Notes: generated by a model from the sequence alone, not told the origin. 64,000 nt of DNA from an uncultured Clostridia bacterium (GCA_946621465.1 CAMOOO010000001.1:310001-374000), one strand, 5' to 3'; shown: positions 18,666-28,258, counted from the stretch's first letter. Made by a program: numbers and translations.

Positions 18666-18924
18666 ACTCCTCCGAAAGTTTTTCATATATTTCATCGGAA
18701 ATAGCTGTGAAAAAAACGTGATTAAAAAGTTTTTTCTTTAAACATTTTTCCATGCATTCCTGCTTGTTGCATATATATGCACCCCTGCCGTTTTTCTTCA
18801 GGGTTGGATCAAAAAACAGATTCCCGTCCGCGTCTCTGACTACGCGCATAAGTTCCTTTTTGGGGATCATCATGCGACAAGCGACGCACATTCTCATAGG
18901 TGCTGCTTTCTTTCCTACTGACAT
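18643..18924 (-). CDS. ylxR: YlxR/RnpM RNA-binding protein
   Basis: A 93-aa DUF448 protein, recently described in Bacillus as an RNase P modulator. The signature MRMCVACRMMIPKKELMRVV is followed by GRGAYIC, with conserved cysteines in both segments. It lies between nusA and ylxQ. An RNase P RNA gene is also present in this window. Confidence 0.93.
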   Translation of the reverse strand: MSVGKKAAPMRMCVACRMMIPKKELMRVVRDADGNLFFDPTLKKNGRGAYICNKQECMEKCLKKKLFNHVFFTAISDEIYEKLSEEYESRKNS

Positions 18925-18930
18925 TGACGA

Positions 18931-20028
18931 TTATTCTCCTTGATCTTCTGTAACGGAAGAAATGGAACGGATATCCAGTTTCATACCTACCAAACGGGAT
19001 GCGAGCTTAGCATTCATACCGCCTTTACCGATAGCAAGGGACAATTTGTTATCCGCAACAAGTACTTCGGCACGTTTTGCTTCTTCATCCACCTTTACGG
19101 AAATAACGCTCTTAAGCGGGTTCAAACAACGAATAATATATTCGACAATGTTAGAAGTATACAAAATAACGTCGATCTTTTCACCGCCCAATTGTCCGAC
19201 GATACTATTGACTCTCTCGCCTCTCATACCGATACAAGCGGACAGCGCGTCGAGGTTGGGATCATCGGTATAAACGACCATCTTGGTTCTGTTTCCGGCT
19301 TCACGAACGATATTTTTCACTTTAACAAGTCCGGATTTAAGTTCAGGAACTTCGATCTCGAAAAGTTTCTTGACGAAACCGGCGCAGCTACGGCTGACAA
19401 CAACCTGTGTATTTCCGAAAGCATTCTCACGAACACGCTTAACAAACACCTTGATAACGTCACCGATATGATATTCGTCCGTCGGAGATTGATCGGCTAC
19501 ACTCATGACGCCTTCCATTTGAGAACCGGTGATCTCGACGTAAACGATACCGGACTCGATTCTACGAATAATAGCGGTAACCAATTCGCCTTCTTTGTCG
19601 TTCATTTCGCTGGCGATTTGTTCACGAATAGCTTCGTTAATGCGCTGCATAATGACCTGTTTTGCAGTTTGTGCCGCAATACGGCTTAGGGAAAGCGGCG
19701 TAATATCTTCTCCGATGATATCACCGATCTTTGCATTGGGATCAATATCCAACGCTTCTTCCAGCGACAATTCGTTATCCTCTTGCGGCTCCCCTTCTAC
19801 AACTTTCTGGAATGCAAAAAATTCAATACGACCGGCTTCTTCGTTGAGTTTAGCAACGACCGTACGGCTCTCGCCCATTTCCTTTTTGTAAGCGGAAGCA
19901 AGTCCTGCCTCAATGGACTTGATTAACATGTCCTTATCGAGTTTACGCTCTTTGGAAAGTTGGTCTAATGCCAGGAAAAATTCTCTGTCGTCTTTCTTTG
20001 CCGATGCTTTTTCGTTTTTACGTGCCAT
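18931..20028 (-). CDS. nusA: Transcription termination/antitermination factor NusA
   Basis: A 365-aa NusA with an N-terminal RNAP-binding domain, an S1 domain (GELVTAIIRRIESGIVYVEI) and tandem KH domains (GMRGERVNSIVGQLGGEKID; LAIGKGGMNAKLASRLVG). It lacks the C-terminal acidic repeats of enterobacterial NusA, as is normal in Bacillota. It precedes ylxR in the rimP operon. Confidence 0.98.
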   Translation of the reverse strand: MARKNEKASAKKDDREFFLALDQLSKERKLDKDMLIKSIEAGLASAYKKEMGESRTVVAKLNEEAGRIEFFAFQKVVEGEPQEDNELSLEEALDIDPNAKIGDIIGEDITPLSLSRIAAQTAKQVIMQRINEAIREQIASEMNDKEGELVTAIIRRIESGIVYVEITGSQMEGVMSVADQSPTDEYHIGDVIKVFVKRVRENAFGNTQVVVSRSCAGFVKKLFEIEVPELKSGLVKVKNIVREAGNRTKMVVYTDDPNLDALSACIGMRGERVNSIVGQLGGEKIDVILYTSNIVEYIIRCLNPLKSVISVKVDEEAKRAEVLVADNKLSLAIGKGGMNAKLASRLVGMKLDIRSISSVTEDQGE

Positions 20029-20058
20029 TTTTTTCGATTTCCTCCGTAAATTGTTTGT

Positions 20059-20517
20059 TTATTTAAAATTGATATATGGTCTGACGACCGCAGCGTCACT
20101 TTTTTTGTAGGTGACGATTTTTTCATTTTTTAATTGTAAAGTAAAACTTTCTTCGTCATACTCCACCAAAATACCATGCGTTGATTTGCTTTTGCCGATC
20201 GGTTTGGCGTAGACGATCTCAACGTCTTCTCCCATATTCCTTCTGTAATCATCCATAGAACGGATCGGACGATCCAACCCGGGCGACGATACGTTAAAAT
20301 TATAACCATCATCGGTAAAATCAATTTCATCGAGGATGGGATTGACGATGGAAGATACAGTTTCGCAATCGGATAATTCAACACCACCTTTTTTATAGAT
20401 AAAAAGGGTCAACGTATCCGTTCCGAATTCCTTTTGAAAACGAAGTTCAACAATTTCGTATCCGGCCTGTATTACGGCTGGCTCAATTTTTTGTTGTAAT
20501 TGCTCAATATCGACCAT
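20059..20517 (-). CDS. rimP: Ribosome maturation factor RimP
   Basis: A 152-aa RimP needed for 30S assembly. The ATG at 20517 was chosen over an upstream start at 20607: AGGGAG precedes it and the protein then begins MVDIEQLQQKIEPAV, as in homologues. It contains SPGLDRPIRSMDDYRRNMGE. First gene of the nusA-infB operon, with a hairpin leader. Confidence 0.93.
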   Translation of the reverse strand: MVDIEQLQQKIEPAVIQAGYEIVELRFQKEFGTDTLTLFIYKKGGVELSDCETVSSIVNPILDEIDFTDDGYNFNVSSPGLDRPIRSMDDYRRNMGEDVEIVYAKPIGKSKSTHGILVEYDEESFTLQLKNEKIVTYKKSDAAVVRPYINFK

Positions 20518-20539
20518 GATATCTCCCTTTTTTAAAACT

Positions 20540-20565
20540 AAAGTGGGCGGTTTCCCGTCCACTTT
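20540..20565 (-). promoter_or_regulatory. Hairpin leader of rimP
   Basis: On the minus-strand RNA, AAAGTGG-A-CGG pairs with CCG-C-CCACTTT around a GAAA tetraloop; one A-C mismatch interrupts 10 pairs. It ends about 20 nt before the rimP ribosome binding site, with no T-run at its base. Similar GTGGGC-type hairpins precede rimP in other Bacillota; regulation is inferred. Confidence 0.55.
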
Positions 20566-20592
20566 ATAAGATTTATTCTTAAAAGCAATTTT

Positions 20593-20621
20593 ATTGTAGC
20601 ATATCAAAAAATGTATTGCAA
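20593..20621 (-). promoter_or_regulatory. Promoter of the rimP-nusA-infB operon
   Basis: Minus strand TTGCAA (20616-20621), 17-nt spacer, TACAAT (20593-20598), located between the polC-like stop and rimP. Confidence 0.7.
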
Positions 20622-20639
20622 GGGATTTTATACTATATT

Positions 20640-22160
20640 TTAATTTTTTTCCATTTTAATCAATTTCAGAAAACATTTTGCGTTTGCCATAACGTCGTTA
20701 ATAGCTCTATGCGCGCCTACAAGGGGTATTTTCAGCTTCTCACACACGTCACCCAGCTTATTTTTACTGCCACCAAGGATGTTTCTTGCCATCACCAAAG
20801 TATCTATCGCATCGTTATTAAATTCATACCTGACTTTTGCCGCATTGAAATTCAACAGCGGAATATCAAAGTTAGTAATGTTGTGCCCGACAAAAATACA
20901 ATCCTTACTAAATTTATAAAAATCAGGAAGAACGTCGGCAGGTTGCGGAGCAAAGGCAACATCTTCATTTTTAATCCCGGTCAATTCAATGATTCTATCA
21001 ACGATCGGTTTACTGGGCCTGACAAAAGTATTGAACTGCTCGGTAAATTCGCCCTTTTCTATCTTGATTGCGGCAATTTCGATGATTTCATCCCCATATG
21101 GATTCAACCCGGTTGTTTCAAGGTCAAATACGCAATAGGTATTATTTAATAACCTTTCATCGGCTTCTTCATTATCCAAAAGGTTTGTTTGTTCTACATT
21201 TTGGCAAGGCTTCGGGAAAATAAACCTATAGTCGGAATACTCTCTGTTAAAGTTATTCTTGACGTCAACACCGGTAAAATCCGCCTCGCACGAGGCAATA
21301 CGATATGCACTCAAGATAAGGTCGTTATCGAATTTATCATACTGAATGGAGCCGTTTATCATAAGCATTGCATCGTCGACAAAAACGTCTTCCCAACGGA
21401 AATTCTTGTTTGCTTTACCGAAGTATTTTACCTTAATAGAAGCCGTGGTATCGTTCAGCATACAGGAATAAACGGTCTTATCGATTTTTTCTATGTACCT
21501 TGACTTCACTCCGCTCACCTTTCCGCAAACGGTTACTGCGGATACAGGTTTATCTTTTACGTCGTAAATATATCTGACGCTCCCGAATTCATTTCTCGTA
21601 TACATTTTTATCGGTTGGACGGGAATGGTGCGGATTGTGTCGGCAACGTATTCCGTTCGTTTGACTTCTTTCTCTTCGGAATTCGGGACTTCAACGTAAA
21701 CGATATCCACTTCTTCCAGCACAACCGTATCCAAAAATGAAATTAGTTCCTTATCGAGTTCAGATTCTACCGAGTATTCGTGTAAAAACTTTTCCATGGT
21801 GAAAGTGACGGTAACAAGATCGTTATTATATTCAACCTCAATAGGAACAGCGGCAAAAAGCGAATAGAAATTGGGCCGCTCCTGACGAATATGTTCCAAA
21901 AGTAATCTTATTAAGGTCGATTCATCATGGACGGCAATTATGTAATCGACAGTGATTTTAAATCGGTCTGGCAAAATCTCTTTACAGATGGAAAGTACTT
22001 TATTTCTTAATTCGTCAGTCAGCTTGGAATAGTCGTCGTGAGAGACCAAAAATTCCAACCTTATTACACGACCTTCGTCGACCGTTGCTCTCTTGAATTT
22101 CATAAAGCGTTCATCGGTAAATAATTTTTCATTCAACGCTTCCGTAAACTCATTCATCAT
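20640..22160 (-). CDS. PolC-derived NTD-OB-exonuclease protein lacking PHP and polymerase
   Basis: A 506-aa protein at the polC position (after ispG, before rimP). Residues 1-215 resemble the PolC N-terminal domains. About 215-300 form an OB domain (VTVCGKVSGVKSR, TTASIKVKYFGK). From about 343 a DEDDh exonuclease has VFDLETTGL, GHNITNFDIPLL and HRAINDVMAN, with all five catalytic residues present. Full PolC is about 1440 aa; the PHP insert normally between OB and exonuclease and the whole PolIII core are absent. It ends cleanly at a TAA, with no polymerase remnant in the 120 bp before rimP. Likely a proofreading or repair 3'-5' exonuclease. The ATG at 22157 (second Met) is equally possible. 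Confidence 0.85.
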   Translation of the reverse strand: MMNEFTEALNEKLFTDERFMKFKRATVDEGRVIRLEFLVSHDDYSKLTDELRNKVLSICKEILPDRFKITVDYIIAVHDESTLIRLLLEHIRQERPNFYSLFAAVPIEVEYNNDLVTVTFTMEKFLHEYSVESELDKELISFLDTVVLEEVDIVYVEVPNSEEKEVKRTEYVADTIRTIPVQPIKMYTRNEFGSVRYIYDVKDKPVSAVTVCGKVSGVKSRYIEKIDKTVYSCMLNDTTASIKVKYFGKANKNFRWEDVFVDDAMLMINGSIQYDKFDNDLILSAYRIASCEADFTGVDVKNNFNREYSDYRFIFPKPCQNVEQTNLLDNEEADERLLNNTYCVFDLETTGLNPYGDEIIEIAAIKIEKGEFTEQFNTFVRPSKPIVDRIIELTGIKNEDVAFAPQPADVLPDFYKFSKDCIFVGHNITNFDIPLLNFNAAKVRYEFNNDAIDTLVMARNILGGSKNKLGDVCEKLKIPLVGAHRAINDVMANAKCFLKLIKMEKN

Positions 22161-23169
22161 GGCTGTATTTCTCCACCAAATTCATCAATTGAGGCATAAT
22201 CTCGCTATTAGGTATGGTCGCTACCTGTTGTCCTTTCTCAAAAAGGATACTTTTGTCGGCACCTCCGGCAATACCGAAATCAGCGTCTTTCCCTTCGCCA
22301 ATACCGTTAACGATGCACCCCATAACGGCAATTTTTATTCTTTTATGGACGTTTAAAGTCATTTTTTCCAAATATGCTGCAGTTTCCTCTACCGGAAAAC
22401 ACGTCCGTGCGCAAGTAGGACAAGCGATTATTTCAACAAACTCATTATCAATGCCGACTGCGCGCAGAATCTTTTTTGCATATATTATTTCTTTAACAGG
22501 ATCACCTGCCAAACTGACTCTGATGGTATCACCAATACCCTTCAAAAGCAAACTACCGATGGCAATAGACGATTTAATTACGGCATTCTCTCCTGCTCCC
22601 GACTCCGTTAAACCAATATGAAGGGGATAATCGGTCATTACCGATAGCTTTTCGTAGGCTCTGACAGTTTCTACAGTATTGCTTGATTTAACTGCCAAAA
22701 CAAGTTTATTCCATCCTAAATCCTCAATTCTCTTGGCTGTATCAACGCAAAGTTTAGCCAATTCCTCCGGCGACTTTGCCGCAGAGGAACCTTTATTTAC
22801 ACCAACGCGTATAGGAACTTCGTATTCAATACATTTTTTTACGATGGAACGAATGGCATCATTTGACATGTTCCCCGGGTTAATACGGAGTTTTTGTATT
22901 CCGTTTTCTATGGCAATTATTGCATTCTTTTCGCCAAAATGAATATCGCCAATTAAAGGAACGGGGCTTTTTGCAACCAACTCTTTAACGGCAAAGGCAC
23001 TCTTTTCATCCGGAACGGAAACACGCACGAGATCGGCACCGGCATCAGCCAGCTTATTAATCTGTGCAAGCGTCATGTTTACGTCGTACGTCGGCGTATT
23101 TGTCATGGATTGAATGGTTATTTTCCCGTCGCCTATGGGAACTTTTCCTATGTAAAAACTCTTTTTCAT
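22150..23169 (-). CDS. ispG: 4-hydroxy-3-methylbut-2-en-1-yl diphosphate synthase (flavodoxin)
   Basis: A 339-aa IspG/GcpE of the MEP isoprenoid pathway, upstream in metabolism of dxr's neighbours in the same cluster. The N-terminal IGDGKITIQSMTNTPT and the [4Fe-4S] segment CPTCARTCFPVEE with a third ligand in GCIVNGIGEGKDADFG are present. It supplies precursors used by UppS. Confidence 0.97.
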   Translation of the reverse strand: MKKSFYIGKVPIGDGKITIQSMTNTPTYDVNMTLAQINKLADAGADLVRVSVPDEKSAFAVKELVAKSPVPLIGDIHFGEKNAIIAIENGIQKLRINPGNMSNDAIRSIVKKCIEYEVPIRVGVNKGSSAAKSPEELAKLCVDTAKRIEDLGWNKLVLAVKSSNTVETVRAYEKLSVMTDYPLHIGLTESGAGENAVIKSSIAIGSLLLKGIGDTIRVSLAGDPVKEIIYAKKILRAVGIDNEFVEIIACPTCARTCFPVEETAAYLEKMTLNVHKRIKIAVMGCIVNGIGEGKDADFGIAGGADKSILFEKGQQVATIPNSEIMPQLMNLVEKYSHDE

Positions 23170-23171
23170 AT

Positions 23172-24275
23172 TTATTTTATCATCTGAAACACATCTGCAA
23201 AAATCGCTATTCCGAACAAAACGATTATTCCCACCAAATGAATGATACTCTCTACTTTTTGATTGAGGGGCTTTTTACGTATCCATTCAATTATGGTAAA
23301 GAGCATTCTTGAACCGTCCAACGCAGGCAAAGGGAGCAAATTCATAACCGCCAAATTTGCACTGATAAGGCAGACTACGTACGCCAGCGTTCCTGCTCCG
23401 GATCTAGCAGCATCGCTCATGGTCGATATAATGGTTATCGGTCCTCCGGCGCTTTCGGTAAATTTAATCGCGCCGGTAAAAAGCTGCCCGATACTCCATA
23501 AAATTTTCCAGACCATAAAGAAACTATATCCAAAAGATCTACCGAGCGAAGTAAAAAAGCCCAATCTTTGGTAAGTTAGTCCTACAGTAAAACCAAACGC
23601 CTTATACGTCACCGGGACACCGTCTTCGCAAACGATTTCGCCATTCTCGTCACGCTGATAGATATCGCTCTTTTGCACATAAACAGTCTTCTTTTTCCCA
23701 TCGCGTAAAACAGTGAACGTTCCGCCCTCATCACCTATTTTATTAAAAGCATTGACAAGATCGTTTTGCATAAGAATGTTAATCTGTTTACCGTTTACCG
23801 AAATGATTACGTCACCTTCCCTGATATCGGTTTCCTGCGCAATATAGCTCTCTTCGGCAACGTTGCCAACTACAGGTAAAATTTGTCCGTAAAAGGTAAA
23901 GACGAAAGTGATAATCAGTATCGCACTCAAGAAATTAAAGAATGCTCCGCTGAATAGGACGATTAGTCTTTTCCAGGGCGGTTGGGAATTAAAGTCTCCT
24001 TCTTTTGTCCCCTCTTCATCTTCGCCCTCAAATTGACAGAATCCCCCGAGAGGAAATGGCCGAATGGAAAAAATCTCGCCGTTTTTCTTATTCTTTATTC
24101 TAATAATACGCGGACCGAATCCAATTGCAAATTCATTAATTTTAAAACCAAGAAGTTTTCCGGCAAGATAGTGACCGAATTCATGAACGATGACCATCGC
24201 CATCAAACAAAGGAGTGCCAATAAAACGTATCCGATTGTTTCCATCACCGAGCCGAAAGTCGCACCTATCATCAT
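23172..24275 (-). CDS. rseP: Site-2 zinc metalloprotease RseP
   Basis: A 367-aa M50 intramembrane protease. HEFGH zinc motif in an N-terminal transmembrane helix, a central PDZ domain (EGDVIISVNGKQI) and a C-terminal NLLPLPALDGSRM carrying the third ligand. The ATG pair at 24275/24272 was chosen because AGGAGT precedes it; a longer frame opens at 24293 inside dxr. Confidence 0.93.
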   Translation of the reverse strand: MMIGATFGSVMETIGYVLLALLCLMAMVIVHEFGHYLAGKLLGFKINEFAIGFGPRIIRIKNKKNGEIFSIRPFPLGGFCQFEGEDEEGTKEGDFNSQPPWKRLIVLFSGAFFNFLSAILIITFVFTFYGQILPVVGNVAEESYIAQETDIREGDVIISVNGKQINILMQNDLVNAFNKIGDEGGTFTVLRDGKKKTVYVQKSDIYQRDENGEIVCEDGVPVTYKAFGFTVGLTYQRLGFFTSLGRSFGYSFFMVWKILWSIGQLFTGAIKFTESAGGPITIISTMSDAARSGAGTLAYVVCLISANLAVMNLLPLPALDGSRMLFTIIEWIRKKPLNQKVESIIHLVGIIVLFGIAIFADVFQMIK

Positions 24276-24283
24276 TACTCCTA

Positions 24284-25381
24284 TTATGAACAACGTTCGG
24301 ATAAAATATATTCCCGAACTTCATTATCCATTCTGAATAAATCCTCTATTTCGGAAAAATTACCGTTGTAAGCAAATTTATTCAAAGCGCTTTCAATCCC
24401 ATCCGATATATCGTAAAAGGATAATTCACCGGCTAAATATTTTTCAACGAGGATCTCGTCGGCAGCGTTCAAAACGGTACCCCCCACATCCCCCATTTCT
24501 CCTGCCCTTTCACATAAAGAAAAACAAGGGAATCTATCTCTATCCAGGCTGAAAAAATGTAAGGAATGCATATCCTCAAAGTTGATGTCACGAATGGTCG
24601 AGCGCTTTCTATCCGGGTAAAAGAGAGCATATTGGATGGGTAAAACCATATCAGGCACCGAAAGCGCGGCTAAATATGAATTATCTTTCATACCAACTAA
24701 AGCGTGTATAATACTTTCTTTATGACCAATTGCCTCGATTTTACATACGTTAAAAAGATGTTTTGCTTCAATAATTTCCATTCCTTTATTTACAAGAGTA
24801 GCGCAGTCAACGGTTACCTTTTTCCCCATCTTCCAATTTGGATGAAGAAGAGCTTTATCTGCCCTTGCTAAAGCGATTTCTTCTTTTGATAAATCGCGGA
24901 ATGCGCCGCCGGAAGCGGTAATTATTATTCTATCAATATTATTATAGTCCTGCCCTTGTAATAATTGCCAAACAGCAGAATGTTCGCTGTCAAGTGGATA
25001 AATTACTCCACCCGTTTCCGCCATAATTTTTTTAAGTAGATTTCCTGCGCAAACCAGGCTTTCTTTATTTGCCGTAGCTAAAATTTTTCCTGCGCGTAAC
25101 ACGGCAAAAGATGGTCTGAGTCCGGCGATACCGGCAATGCCGTTTATAACGATATCGGCCGATAAATAGGTTTCTGATCTATTTAAAAAATCCTTATCTT
25201 CAGCCGTTCTCAGACAATATAAACGCGCATCGGAAAAATCTTTTTTTAAGGAAAACAACGCCTCTTCTTGCGTATTATTAGCAAGAAGAATTACCCGAAA
25301 ATCATCCGGATAATTTTTCAAGATGGAAATTGCCGAACGTCCTATCGATCCGGTACACCCAAGAACAACTACGTTTTTCAT
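24284..25381 (-). CDS. dxr: 1-deoxy-D-xylulose 5-phosphate reductoisomerase
   Basis: A 365-aa MEP-pathway enzyme. The start at 25381 gives MKNVVVLGCTGSIGRSAI with the NADPH-binding GCTGSIG; a frame 13 codons longer lacks this fit. ANKESLVCAG, PLDSEHSAV, ITASGGAFRD and LHPNWKMGKKVTVDCATLVNKG are canonical. It overlaps cdsA by ATGA. Confidence 0.97.
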   Translation of the reverse strand: MKNVVVLGCTGSIGRSAISILKNYPDDFRVILLANNTQEEALFSLKKDFSDARLYCLRTAEDKDFLNRSETYLSADIVINGIAGIAGLRPSFAVLRAGKILATANKESLVCAGNLLKKIMAETGGVIYPLDSEHSAVWQLLQGQDYNNIDRIIITASGGAFRDLSKEEIALARADKALLHPNWKMGKKVTVDCATLVNKGMEIIEAKHLFNVCKIEAIGHKESIIHALVGMKDNSYLAALSVPDMVLPIQYALFYPDRKRSTIRDINFEDMHSLHFFSLDRDRFPCFSLCERAGEMGDVGGTVLNAADEILVEKYLAGELSFYDISDGIESALNKFAYNGNFSEIEDLFRMDNEVREYILSERCS

Positions 25382-26247
25382 ATAAAGAAGGAAATAACAA
25401 CCATAATAATGGCAACGCAAACGGAAGTAAACATAATGGAATCAATCCTATCCATTATTCCGCCGTGAGAACCGAGGATCTTTCCGTAGTCCTTTATTCC
25501 TACTTCTCTCTTGACCCTACTTGCCGCAAGGTCTCCGATTTCCGAAAAGACTGCGATGACCAATCCGACTATCGCATAAAGAGCGATAGTTAATCCAACG
25601 TTCCCATTCATCAAATCGAGGAACGTAAATACAATATGCGTGGGGAACTTAGCTAGTTCAAATATTAGGTAAACGATTATGCCGCCTACTGCGCCGCCGA
25701 ATACCCCTGCAATACACCCGGCATAAGTTTTTTTCGGACTAATTTTTGGGAAAATTTTCTTCTTACCGAAAAGCGCGCCGATAAAGTATGCAAATAGATC
25801 GCTTATCGTACCGATTGCTATTGCCAAAAGTACCGGTATCATTCCGTAATTGAGGTTTAAAATATAAAGAATAGACAATAAACCAACCGGATACAATATA
25901 ACAAATACCGTCGCAAAGAAATCTTCAACGTGGATTTTTTCATTAAATATAAATATAATGAAAGCAATAAGAACTGCGATTATTGTGGCAAAAAACAATC
26001 CCAAATAATCAAAATAGAAAGAAAGAGGATAGGATAAAACCCAAACAATAATTATTGGTACCAGCGTCAAATTAAAGGATTTCTTGCCCTCTTCTTTACT
26101 GGATAACGCAGTAAACATTTCCCATGCCGCAAGTCCACTGACCACCATTACCAATCCGTCAAAAACAAAGTGACTGAAGGAAGTCAACCAAAGCATCAGG
26201 AATAAAAATCCCGCCATAACTACACCGGTAATAGTTCTCTTAATCAT
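25378..26247 (-). CDS. cdsA: Phosphatidate cytidylyltransferase
   Basis: A 289-aa polytopic membrane enzyme making CDP-diacylglycerol. The C-terminal signature VKREVGIKDYGKILGSHGGIMDRIDS is intact. The ATG at 26247 has GGAGG upstream; the longer frame would begin with TTG inside that site. Overlaps uppS by 8 nt. Confidence 0.95.
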   Translation of the reverse strand: MIKRTITGVVMAGFLFLMLWLTSFSHFVFDGLVMVVSGLAAWEMFTALSSKEEGKKSFNLTLVPIIIVWVLSYPLSFYFDYLGLFFATIIAVLIAFIIFIFNEKIHVEDFFATVFVILYPVGLLSILYILNLNYGMIPVLLAIAIGTISDLFAYFIGALFGKKKIFPKISPKKTYAGCIAGVFGGAVGGIIVYLIFELAKFPTHIVFTFLDLMNGNVGLTIALYAIVGLVIAVFSEIGDLAASRVKREVGIKDYGKILGSHGGIMDRIDSIMFTSVCVAIIMVVISFFI

Positions 26248-26908
26248 TATTTCCTCCAAAATTCCTCTTTATTGATTTAAATTCCGACAAAAGGAATTCT
26301 ATATCCGATCTGTCATAATCGGGAAAAAATTTGTCTGTAAAAAACAACTCCGCATATGACGTCTGCAAAGGCAGAAAATTACTTAATCTCTTATAACCGC
26401 CGTAGCGAAGAACGGCATCTACGGGAGGGAGTTTATTCGTGTCCAAAAACTCAAGAATGGTTTTTTCCGACACATCTTTCACCCCGGACGTAATTATTCT
26501 GTCAAAAGTCCTTTTTATTTCATTCAGACCGCCGTAATTAAGCGCAATGACAACGGTTTTTTTGCCGCTATTATCATGATAATAAAAAACCTTTTTCAGC
26601 TCTTCGGGTAGTCCGTTTTTATCTCCGATAAAATCAACGTTAATGCTGTTTTGTCGACAAAATGGAAAAACCCTATTTAATAAAAAGGAAGCAATAACCG
26701 CATAGATATTGCTTACTTCCTCTTTGTCTCTATTATTGTTTTCCGTACTGAATGCATATACCGTTAAGACGGAAAATGGAAAAGTCGAAAAATCCCGCAG
26801 TAGCCTTGTAAAGGCCTCGGCGCCGTAACGGTATCCAAAAGCTCTTTCCCGTCCTTTGTTTACCGCCCATCTGCCGTTTCCATCCATTATAACGGCGAGA
26901 TGTTCCAT
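26240..26908 (-). CDS. uppS: Isoprenyl (undecaprenyl) diphosphate synthase
   Basis: A 222-aa cis-prenyltransferase starting MEHLAVIMDGNGRWA, with the catalytic aspartate in the DGNGRW motif, plus LTVYAFSTENNNR and VDAVLRYGGYKRLSNFL. The last is a GGY variant of the usual RTSGE motif: residues RYGGYKRLSNF stand where RTSGEQRLSNF is typical. Makes the lipid carrier for cell-wall synthesis. Confidence 0.93.
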   Translation of the reverse strand: MEHLAVIMDGNGRWAVNKGRERAFGYRYGAEAFTRLLRDFSTFPFSVLTVYAFSTENNNRDKEEVSNIYAVIASFLLNRVFPFCRQNSINVDFIGDKNGLPEELKKVFYYHDNSGKKTVVIALNYGGLNEIKRTFDRIITSGVKDVSEKTILEFLDTNKLPPVDAVLRYGGYKRLSNFLPLQTSYAELFFTDKFFPDYDRSDIEFLLSEFKSIKRNFGGNND

Positions 26909-27480
26909 TAGATTTTCATGATTTCCGATTCTTTATCGGCAGCGATTTTTTCTACGCGAGAGATTTTACCGGAGACGATTTTATCGATTTCAGCCTCTGC
27001 GTCTTTCGCTATATCCTCGCTGATGGATTTTGCTTTTTCCAAAGACTTAACGTCCGCAACAGCGTCACGACGCTCGTTACGAATGGCAATTTTGCATTTT
27101 TCAGCGAAATTCTTAACGTCTTTTACCAAAGCACGTCTTCTTTCCTCCGTGGGTTCCGGGAAGATCAAACGAATATTTTTACCGTCGTTGTTCGGCGTAA
27201 TTCCGATGTTGGCATCGACAATCGCCTTTTCTACCTTTTTGAGCATACTGGCATCCCAAACGGTAATCATAATAATACGCGCCTCGGGAATGGTGATATT
27301 ACCGACTTGATTCAAAGGCGTTTCCATTCCATAGTAGTCGACGGTAATTCCATCTAAAATATGTGCATTGGCTCTGCCGGCACGCATTTGATTCAATTCA
27401 CCGACGAAAGAAGAAATGGACTTTTCTATTCTCTCTTGCAAATCTTCAATAATTAATTGGATATCCTCGTTATCGATCAT
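26908..27480 (-). CDS. frr: Ribosome recycling factor
   Basis: A 190-aa RRF. GGGAGG lies 7 nt before the ATG at 27480, which is preferred over an in-frame TTG. MRAGRANAHILDGITVDYYG and the C-terminal coiled-coil domain with EERRRALVKDVKNFAEKCK are canonical. The stop overlaps the uppS start by one base. Confidence 0.97.
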   Translation of the reverse strand: MIDNEDIQLIIEDLQERIEKSISSFVGELNQMRAGRANAHILDGITVDYYGMETPLNQVGNITIPEARIIMITVWDASMLKKVEKAIVDANIGITPNNDGKNIRLIFPEPTEERRRALVKDVKNFAEKCKIAIRNERRDAVADVKSLEKAKSISEDIAKDAEAEIDKIVSGKISRVEKIAADKESEIMKI

Positions 27481-27501
27481 AAATAAACCTCCCAAAGAAT
27501 A

Positions 27502-28203
27502 CTACTCTATCACCGTTCCGATTGTCTCACCGGAAACGACGCGAACAATGCTGTCTTTTTCATCCAATCCAAAAGCGATAATTGATATTTTATTGTCCAT
27601 ACAAAGACTGACTGCCGTCGTATCAAGCGCTGTCAGACCCATTCTGATATAGTCAACGTAACTAAGATTATCGAACTTTTTGGCGTTCGGATTCTTTTTG
27701 GGATCACTGTCGTAAATCCCATCAATATTCTTTGCCATAAGGAGTGCGTCGGCATGAATTTCCGCCGCGCGTAGTGCCGCGCCTGTATCCGTGGAAAAGT
27801 AAGGATTACCCGTGCCGCATGCAAAGATAACCACTCTACCCTTTTCAAAATGACGAAGGGCTTTTCTGAGAATATACGGTTCGGCAACGCGAGTAATGGT
27901 CAAAGCCGTTTGAACCCGGGTTTGTATTCCCTTTTGTTCCAAAGCATCCTGCAAAGCAAGAGCATTGATAACGGTCGCCAACATCCCCATATGATCGGCA
28001 GTAGTCCTGTCCATTGAGGTACCTTGTCTACCTCTCCAGAAATTACCTCCGCCGACAACGATACCGACCTCTACGCCAAGATCTCTGATTAGTCCAATCT
28101 GACGAACGACCTCATCTATAGATTCAGTTCCTATACCGAATCCATTTTCTCCGGAAAGCGCTTCTCCGCTGATTTTTATCAGAACGCGTTTATATTTGGG
28201 CAT
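27502..28203 (-). CDS. pyrH: Uridylate kinase
   Basis: A 233-aa UMP kinase of the amino-acid-kinase fold, starting [41 protein letters not shown] and [18 protein letters not shown] follow. AAGGAG precedes the ATG; a GTG six bases upstream is possible. Confidence 0.97.
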   Translation of the reverse strand: MPKYKRVLIKISGEALSGENGFGIGTESIDEVVRQIGLIRDLGVEVGIVVGGGNFWRGRQGTSMDRTTADHMGMLATVINALALQDALEQKGIQTRVQTALTITRVAEPYILRKALRHFEKGRVVIFACGTGNPYFSTDTGAALRAAEIHADALLMAKNIDGIYDSDPKKNPNAKKFDNLSYVDYIRMGLTALDTTAVSLCMDNKISIIAFGLDEKDSIVRVVSGETIGTVIE

Positions 28204-28224
28204 TGTCACTCCTTTTTAAGAAAA

Positions 28225-28247
28225 AGGGGGAATAAATCCCCCTCGTT
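28225..28247 (-). terminator. Terminator/attenuator between tsf and pyrH
   Basis: AGGGGGA pairs with TCCCCCT (28225-28231 with 28237-28243), followed on the minus strand by a T-run. It separates rpsB-tsf from the pyrH-frr-uppS operon; no separate pyrH promoter was recognised, so partial read-through is likely. Confidence 0.85.
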
Positions 28248-28258
28248 CTCATTTAAAA

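Noticed and set aside
20608..20639. Frameshifted remainder of polC downstream of the exonuclease ORF
   Set aside because: Only 32 bp separate the stop from the rimP promoter/leader region, and no PHP or polymerase motif was found in any frame nearby.
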